Below the pieces are notes generated by a model. That model saw nothing but the letters and a program-made list of their open reading frames with translations, was not told where the DNA came from and searched no databases. Made by a program: the position numbers and the translations under genes. Shown here in pieces: positions 58,524 to 64,000 of a stretch of 64,000 bases of DNA. This DNA comes from Companilactobacillus paralimentarius DSM 13238 = JCM 10415 (GTDB lineage Bacteria > Bacillota > Bacilli > Lactobacillales > Lactobacillaceae): the NCBI RefSeq assembly GCF_001434985.1, contig NZ_AZES01000029.1:47963-111962 (forward strand), written 5' to 3'. Position 1 is the stretch's first letter. Each line of letters starts with the position of its first letter.

Positions 58524-58870
58524 TCATTTATATCTTTCAGTCTAGCATGAATAAAATGTCTATTAAATTGAAAGTATCACATTATGTATATTTGTATATA
58601 ATTCTCTAAAAAAAAGATTCTCAGATCAGCCAATCCAGTTAAAGTGTGAATGTGCTTAATACATGATTTTGTAAAATAAAAACGACCTCTATTAAGAGAT
58701 TCAAGTAAAAAATATATCTTGAACACTTAATGGAAGCCGTTTTTTTGATTTAAAGCTTCTATATTCGTAGATTAAAAATAGTTATAACCAAGTTTTAAGA
58801 AAGAACCACCAATTTTAATTGGCTGATTTAAACATCTTTTTTCGATTAATTAATTTTAATTCGAATATTT
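58524..58870. other. gene-free spacer with intergenic repeats
   Basis: About 345 bp without a gene. It holds the hairpin repeat at 58678-58750 (sister of 30541-30612), a degenerate relative of the 3288-3342 hairpin at about 58799-58846 (ACCAATTTTAATTGG core, then T6), and AT-rich sequence upstream of the GGDEF gene. Confidence 0.5.
58678..58750. repeat. long-hairpin intergenic repeat, second copy
   Basis: The inner segment TATTAAGAGATTCAAG pairs with CTTGAACACTTAATG, flanked by outer arms AACGACC and GGAAGCCGTT and a T7 run. About 80% of the inner sequence matches 30541-30612. Possibly the terminator of the NADH oxidase gene at 58871. Confidence 0.6.
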
Positions 58871-60214
58871 CTAATTATTATCTTCTTTATCAATTGCTTG
58901 TTGTGCAACTAAATTAAGATAGTTGAACGGATTGTCATAATTTGGTTGGAACAACATATCAACATAAGCTAAATCATCAATCGTATTTTCATTTTGGATA
59001 CAAATTGATAAGGCATTTGCTGACTGAGCAACTTCATGTTTACTGAATAACTGTGCACCTAAAACTTTTCGCGTATCTTTATCATAAATTAAATAAATTG
59101 TTAACATTTCCGTGGTTGGCATATAATCTGGACGATAATTGTCGTGGTATGTAACACAATCGGCGTTCAGACCATTTGCTAAAGCCTTTTTTAAGGTTAA
59201 TCCCGTTTCAGCCAAAGTATAGCCAAACAATGCCATTGCTGTGGTAGCTTGTGTTCCCATATATTTGCGAACATTTCCATAAATATTCATTCCAGCCAAA
59301 GTACCTTGACGCACAGCACTAGAAGCTAGTGGAATATACTTCATTTCACCTGTTGGATTGAACTTAACAGCACAAGAATCACCAGCGGCAAAAATATCAG
59401 GATCTGATGTTTGCATATAATCGTTCACCAAAATGGCTCCATAACCGTCCATTTGAACCTGACCACGCAATAAATCTGTATTAGCAAAAAAGCCTGTGCA
59501 GACAATTACTAAATCGGCTTTATAGCTATGACCAGCTTTAGTATTGATAGTTAATTGGTCACCATCTTCAATTTCAGCAACACGTTCACCTAATGCAACC
59601 TTAACATCGTGTTCTTTAAGTTTTTCAATGATTGTTTGTGATAGTGGTTCATCGACATAATTATTGAGAATCTGTTCCCTTGATTGAATTAAGGTTACTT
59701 CATGAACCGTATTAGCATAACTTTCAGCCAACTCTACTCCAACATATCCTGCTCCAACGATAGCAATACTAGGATAATTCAAAGCTGATTCATAAATTTT
59801 CTTGGCTTGATCATAACTCTTACACAACAAAACACGTGGATTATCCATACCACCAATTGGTGGTACGCCAACTTCTGAACCAGTAGTCATAATTAATTTA
59901 TCATAACTATCTTCAAAAATTTCCTGTGTGTTGAGATCTTGAACTACAATTTTTTTATTTTTTGAATCGATTTTAATAACATTGTGCTTCATATGAACCT
60001 TAGCGCCATAACCTTCTAGCGTAGTTGGATCAGCATAAAACATATCCTCTAGTCGATTAACGATTCTTCCTAAATATAATGCTATTCCACATGATAAAAA
60101 TGCAATATTATCATCACGTTCATATACGGTAACTTCCGTATCTGGATGCTTTTTCAATATTTGTTCCACTGCAGCTGTTCCAGCATGTGTACATCCGACA
60201 ACGATTACTTTCAA
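58871..60214 (-). CDS. NADH oxidase / CoA-disulfide reductase family flavoprotein
   Basis: 447 residues. An N-terminal FAD Rossmann fold (VGCTHAGTAAVEQIL) and the redox-active Cys42 in FLSCGIALYLG are followed by an NAD-binding GAGYVGVELAES motif (about 154-165) and a C-terminal dimerisation domain. Cys42 typifies water-forming Nox and CoA-disulfide reductases. It reduces O2 to water in lactic acid bacteria. It is paralogous to 61752-63101. The start codon differs from the next gene by a short divergent spacer. Confidence 0.9.
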   Translation of the reverse strand: MKVIVVGCTHAGTAAVEQILKKHPDTEVTVYERDDNIAFLSCGIALYLGRIVNRLEDMFYADPTTLEGYGAKVHMKHNVIKIDSKNKKIVVQDLNTQEIFEDSYDKLIMTTGSEVGVPPIGGMDNPRVLLCKSYDQAKKIYESALNYPSIAIVGAGYVGVELAESYANTVHEVTLIQSREQILNNYVDEPLSQTIIEKLKEHDVKVALGERVAEIEDGDQLTINTKAGHSYKADLVIVCTGFFANTDLLRGQVQMDGYGAILVNDYMQTSDPDIFAAGDSCAVKFNPTGEMKYIPLASSAVRQGTLAGMNIYGNVRKYMGTQATTAMALFGYTLAETGLTLKKALANGLNADCVTYHDNYRPDYMPTTEMLTIYLIYDKDTRKVLGAQLFSKHEVAQSANALSICIQNENTIDDLAYVDMLFQPNYDNPFNYLNLVAQQAIDKEDNN

Positions 60215-60419
60215 CAGTCGGTTCCTCCTCTACAGTACCCAATAAATTATTCTCTCTGCTTTTTAAGCTTCTACGAACACTTGGTTACATTATATCAATC
60301 TATTTAATTTTTTATATATTATAAATGGACTTTTTAAATTTCAAATATCGATAAGGCAACACAGATGATTTGTAATATAATAGCAAGTGTATTGACTTTT
60401 TTAAAAGCGGTGATAATCA

Positions 60420-60854
60420 ATGGACAAAATTAAATCCTCTAATGATATAAATTCTGATATCTATTATGACAGTGTAGGTATTCGTAAAAAAGTTTTCGTG
60501 GATGAGCAAAACGTTCCCACTGAAATTGAAATAGATAAGGACGAAGACAAATGTACCTACTTTGTTCTTTACAGTAATCAACAGGCTGTAGCCACTGCCA
60601 GATTTCAAGTTACATCTGACAATGGAATCCATATCCAAAGGGTTGCCGTCTTAAAATCATTTCGTCATCAACATTTAGGATCAGATCTTTTAAAATATAT
60701 TATTGATTATGCCCAAAAACAAAATTTCGATTACATTATTTTAGGAGCTCAAGATCACGCTCAAGCTTTCTATACACAGCTAGGATTTAAAGTCATTGGC
60801 GAGCAGTATAAAGAAGCTGGAATTCTTCACCATGACATGAAACTAAGCTTGTAG
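60420..60854 (+). CDS. GNAT-family acetyltransferase (ElaA-like)
   Basis: 144 residues. The GNAT core is visible: RVAVLKSFRHQHLGSDLLKYII (motif A, acetyl-CoA loop) and AQAFYTQLGFKVIG (motif B). The opening RKKVFVDEQNVPTEIEID resembles ElaA/YjdJ-type proteins. Acetyl acceptor unknown. It precedes the EAL gene by 69 bp on the same strand. Confidence 0.87.
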   Translation: MDKIKSSNDINSDIYYDSVGIRKKVFVDEQNVPTEIEIDKDEDKCTYFVLYSNQQAVATARFQVTSDNGIHIQRVAVLKSFRHQHLGSDLLKYIIDYAQKQNFDYIILGAQDHAQAFYTQLGFKVIGEQYKEAGILHHDMKLSL

Positions 60855-60923
60855 TATTATGTGTTTGATACGTTATTCACGTGATTAATCAAGAATCAAT
60901 TAGGACTAACAAAGGAGTTCATC

Positions 60924-61607
60924 ATGTATAGATACTTTATTCAGCCTCAACTTGACAAGGCGAATAATTCATTAATCGGTTATGAACTATTAATGAAGGA
61001 AAAAAAGCCCGAAGGATGGCGTCCACCAGCAAACTTTTCTGATGTTCCTTCACACCTCATGGCTCAAGTTTTAGTTGCCACAACGAAATTATTATCTTTA
61101 AAGATTGGTTCCGTTTCAGTAAATATCAATCGTAATCAGTTAATGGATGAGGAAGTTCGCGATGCTATCATCGAAGCTCAAAGAATCTTACGTCCATTAA
61201 AACTAGTAGTAGAACTAACCGAAGATACACCAAACAAAGATTGGAGCAATGAAGAATACATTTCTCTGATTAAAGAATTCATTGATTATGGAATGGACTT
61301 TAGTCTTGACGACTGTGGAACCGGAACAAATCAAATGGATCAAATCAAAGACATGATTCCTCTAGCATCAGAAATCAAGTTTGCCATCCAAAACTTTGGA
61401 GAAAAGTTACGCGATCCAGATATCGAAAACAAAGTTATATATTGGCGTGATATCTGTAAAAAAGAAAATATTCGTTTTATTCTTGAAGGAATAGAAGACG
61501 AAAAAGATGATGCCCTAGCTGATAAGTTGGAAATAGATTTACGTCAGGGTTACTATTACGGAAAACCTAGATTGTTGAAATTAAAAGCAGACGACGACGA
61601 ATTCTAG
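60924..61607 (+). CDS. EAL-domain protein, probable c-di-GMP phosphodiesterase
   Basis: 227 residues, a single-domain EAL protein without a membrane anchor. The signature reads YELLMK (ELL in place of EAL). Then come VNINRNQ, VVELTED (catalytic Glu), LDDCGTG (metal-binding DD in DDFGTG), EIKFA (Lys), LEGIED and QGYYYGKP. The catalytic residues appear intact, so hydrolysis of c-di-GMP to pGpG is likely. It lies near a GGDEF enzyme and a sensor-only membrane protein, forming a c-di-GMP locus. Confidence 0.85.
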   Translation: MYRYFIQPQLDKANNSLIGYELLMKEKKPEGWRPPANFSDVPSHLMAQVLVATTKLLSLKIGSVSVNINRNQLMDEEVRDAIIEAQRILRPLKLVVELTEDTPNKDWSNEEYISLIKEFIDYGMDFSLDDCGTGTNQMDQIKDMIPLASEIKFAIQNFGEKLRDPDIENKVIYWRDICKKENIRFILEGIEDEKDDALADKLEIDLRQGYYYGKPRLLKLKADDDEF

Positions 61608-61751
61608 AGAACGGAACAAGCTTCTTTCCAACATTCCACATAAAATCATAGTTATAAAGCAATAAATTCATGGTTATCAAAATCAGACGACCAAACAATA
61701 AAAGGAGATACCAATAAAAATTGGCATCCCCTTTTATTTATTTCAAAAAAA

Positions 61752-63101
61752 TTATTTTGTTTTACGTTCCTTAGCCACAGCCTTTTGAGCAACCAAGTTC
61801 AAATAGTTAAACGGATTATCATAATTAGGTTGGAACAACATGTCCATAAAAGCTAAATCATCAATTGTATTCTTATTTTGAATACATACTGACAAAGTAT
61901 TAGCTGATTGTGCAACTTCATGCTTACTGAACAACTGACCACCTAAGATCAAACGTGTGTCCTTATCATAAACCAATCTTATAGTTAGCATTTCTGTCGT
62001 TGGCATGTAATCAGGACGGTAGTAATCATGATATTCAGCTACATCCGCATTTAAACCATGCTCTAAGGCATGTCCTAAGGTCAAACCTGTAGAAGCAATG
62101 GTGTAACCAAACAATTCCATAGCTGAAGTTGCTTGTGTACCCATATACTTCTGGATATTACCGAATACGTTGATACCAGCTAAAGCACCTTGTCTAATGG
62201 CATTAGTTGCCAACGGCATATAGGCATGTTCATGCGTAGGGTTAAAGTAAACCGTACAAGCATCTCCAGCGGCGTAAATATCAGGATTAGATGTCTGAGT
62301 ATAGTCATTAATAATGATAGCTCCACGGCGGTCCATATCCACTTGTCCACGAAGTAAATCAGTATTAGCTACAAAACCTGTGCAGACAATTACTAAATCG
62401 GCTTTATGGTCCTCTTTGCTTGTTTCAATAACAACATTGTCATCATCATCACGGTTGAAACCAGTGACATTTTCATTCAAATAAACGTCGACATTATGTT
62501 CCTTTAACAAGTTAACTATTTTTTCGGACATATCAGGATCAATATAGTGATTTAGAACTTGATCTCTTGACTGAATTAAAGAAACTTCATGATTTGTATT
62601 AGCATAACTTTCAGCCAGTTCCACGCCAATATAACCACCACCGACGATGGCAATGTGCTTGTAGTCCTTGGCTGTATCATGAATTGCTCGTGCTTGTGCA
62701 TAACTCTTACACATCAAAATTCTCGAATCAGAAATTCCCATAATAGGTGGTACTACTACAGTTGAACCAGTAGTCATAATTAACTTGTCGTAAGTATCGT
62801 TAATTATTTCATGTGTCTCCATATTTTCACACATCAATGTCTTCTTCTCTGAATCAATCTTTAAGACATCATGCTTCATTCTAATTGTGGCACCAAGTTT
62901 TTCCAAATCCTTAGGACTAGCATAGAACATATCCTCGAGATGTTTTACTCTACCACCCAAATACAATGCAATCCCACATGATAGAAATGAGATATTGTCA
63001 TCACGCTCGTATACGGTAACTTTTGTATCGGGATGTTCTTGAAGAACCTGTTCTACTGCCACTGTACCAGCATGTGTACACCCTACAACTACTACTTTCA
63101 T
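61752..63101 (-). CDS. NADH oxidase / CoA-disulfide reductase family flavoprotein
   Basis: 449 residues. It shares with 58871-60214 the FAD motif VGCTHAGTVAVEQVL, Cys42 in FLSCGIALYLG and the second motif GGGYIGVELAES. The two share most of their sequence, for example the C-terminal block DMLFQPNYDNPFNYLNLVAQ, so they are recent paralogues. Likely water-forming NADH oxidase; a role in redox or oxygen handling beside the c-di-GMP genes is inferred from position only. Confidence 0.9.
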   Translation of the reverse strand: MKVVVVGCTHAGTVAVEQVLQEHPDTKVTVYERDDNISFLSCGIALYLGGRVKHLEDMFYASPKDLEKLGATIRMKHDVLKIDSEKKTLMCENMETHEIINDTYDKLIMTTGSTVVVPPIMGISDSRILMCKSYAQARAIHDTAKDYKHIAIVGGGYIGVELAESYANTNHEVSLIQSRDQVLNHYIDPDMSEKIVNLLKEHNVDVYLNENVTGFNRDDDDNVVIETSKEDHKADLVIVCTGFVANTDLLRGQVDMDRRGAIIINDYTQTSNPDIYAAGDACTVYFNPTHEHAYMPLATNAIRQGALAGINVFGNIQKYMGTQATSAMELFGYTIASTGLTLGHALEHGLNADVAEYHDYYRPDYMPTTEMLTIRLVYDKDTRLILGGQLFSKHEVAQSANTLSVCIQNKNTIDDLAFMDMLFQPNYDNPFNYLNLVAQKAVAKERKTK

Positions 63102-63334
63102 TAAATATTCCCCCTCTCATAAATTGAGTTAAATCCATATCAAAAAATGAATAATCAAGCATAACTTTAAAAATATATACCGTTTCATCATCATTATAAA
63201 CCTATAAAATTATAAATAAATACGTGTATACTGATATGTAATATTGTTTAAACATTAATATCTTATAATACTACAATATGATTTAAGGAGCACCATTTTT
63301 ATTAAGCATTAAAAATAATTTGGAGGGGATAATT

Positions 63335-63997
63335 TTGAATATCCTAAAAGGGATCACCAATAACTATATTAATCTCACTTCAATCATTATCACTTTAGTC
63401 ACAATTGGCTTGATTACCGTTATTACTATTATTGCTTACGGTCTAGAAAGTCATCTTAATGACGATTCACCTTTTTATCTCAAATTTTCTACTCATTTAG
63501 TAGAAGGTGCAATTTTAGCAAGTAGTATGATTATTCTTCAACAAACTTTTCATATGTTGAGCAACGGAACTGTTAACAGCGGTTGGTTGTACGCCAATGC
63601 TCAATTAACTATTCTGCTTTATGCTATGTATCTTTTACGAAATAAAATAACTCTATTGATTAATTTATTAATGCCCTTTGCTTATCACCAATCTAGTAAT
63701 ATTGAACGATTAGGTAGCAATCGATGGCCCTTTTTTCTTGTTTCATACATTTTTCTAGTGATTATTATCTTTTATATTTATTGGAGAACCGACAGTCTTA
63801 AAGATAGTACGATCAAATATCTCATCCTACAAATTCTTTATGGAATTGGCTGGTGGATATTACTCTGGGTCGACCATAGTTTTTCAATATACAACATTCT
63901 TAACATGCTAGTGGTCTTCGTTATCTACATGGCTATTATTAGATATGGATGTAAGCTGATTCCTGAGACAACTTTTAAGAGAGGGTATAATGAATAA
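63335..63997 (+). CDS. membrane sensor protein without GGDEF domain
   Basis: About 220 residues from a TTG at 63335 that follows GGAGGGGATAATT; the frame also extends upstream to 63320 through the site. Six or so membrane segments align with the N-terminal membrane region of the GGDEF protein at 57298 (NAQLTILLYAMYLLRNKITLLINLLMPFAYHQSS against NAELTILFYGLFIFNN). It stops at GYNE just after the last helix where the paralogue continues into GGDEF. Its stop overlaps the ATG of another gene (63990), suggesting a sensor split from its catalytic partner. Confidence 0.78.
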   Translation: MNILKGITNNYINLTSIIITLVTIGLITVITIIAYGLESHLNDDSPFYLKFSTHLVEGAILASSMIILQQTFHMLSNGTVNSGWLYANAQLTILLYAMYLLRNKITLLINLLMPFAYHQSSNIERLGSNRWPFFLVSYIFLVIIIFYIYWRTDSLKDSTIKYLILQILYGIGWWILLWVDHSFSIYNILNMLVVFVIYMAIIRYGCKLIPETTFKRGYNE

Positions 63998-64000
63998 ATC
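63990..64000 (+). CDS. start of a further gene, cut by the window edge
   Basis: ATGAATAAATC begins at 63990, inside the end of the previous gene (overlap ATGAATAA), with AGAGAGGG upstream. Only three codons are visible, so the product cannot be identified; a GGDEF or exopolysaccharide gene would be plausible. Confidence 0.55.

Overview
The window is a low-GC stretch of a lactic acid bacterium of the Lactobacillaceae. Mevalonate pathway, PTS sucrose, galKTR, BrnQ, SLAP-type cell-wall domains and short AT-rich spacers all fit. Companilactobacillus is my best guess for the genus, but that rests on overall impression and not on a marker gene. There are no rRNA, tRNA, IS, phage or CRISPR features; it looks like core chromosome with small accessory pieces.

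Layout, left to right. 1-3148: a citrate/malate module (2-hydroxycarboxylate transporter, cut by the window edge, and malic enzyme, divergent from a SorC-type regulator). 3367-10592: HAD phosphatase, BrnQ, a secreted GH73 glucosaminidase, release factor 3, a HlyC/CorC membrane protein and an unknown membrane protein. 10596-14912: a cysteine operon (MetA-type acyltransferase, CysK, amino-acid ABC transporter) behind a 32-codon leader peptide with three consecutive Cys codons and a strong terminator. 14966-22493: three tandem histidine phosphatases, an amidohydrolase, two aldo/keto reductases, MerR and LysR regulators, DUF402 and RecX. 22560-24542: an RNA uracil methyltransferase and a frameshifted Nudix gene. 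24564-29163: sucrose genes scrR-scrB / scrA with ScrR operators and a cre. 29200-38998: MFS, VOC, DegV, galK-galT-galR, Nudix, a SHOCT protein, a DUF915 hydrolase and the branched-chain aminotransferase. 39431-41279: deoxyribosyltransferase, a secreted 3D-domain protein and two very small membrane proteins. 41424-42270: two tandem structured RNA genes, each with a cre over its -35 box. 42275-45821: mvaS, mvaA, thiolase. 46287-52923: GalU, YihY, Map, flavodoxin, GtrA, UDP-GlcNAc 2-epimerase, FBP aldolase. 53066-56790: a fluoride riboswitch driving enolase plus a P-type H+-ATPase. 56980-end: a C-rich sRNA candidate and a c-di-GMP neighbourhood (GGDEF and EAL proteins, a sensor-only membrane paralogue) interleaved with two NADH-oxidase-family flavoproteins.

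The non-coding content is the most interesting part. It includes a Cys-codon attenuator, a fluoride riboswitch in front of eno and a proton pump, the tandem catabolite-controlled RNAs, a pair of ~182-nt elements with clear compensatory base changes (36710-36891 and 45986-46168), and a C-rich-loop sRNA candidate. All of these are read by eye; no folding, covariance or database search was possible.
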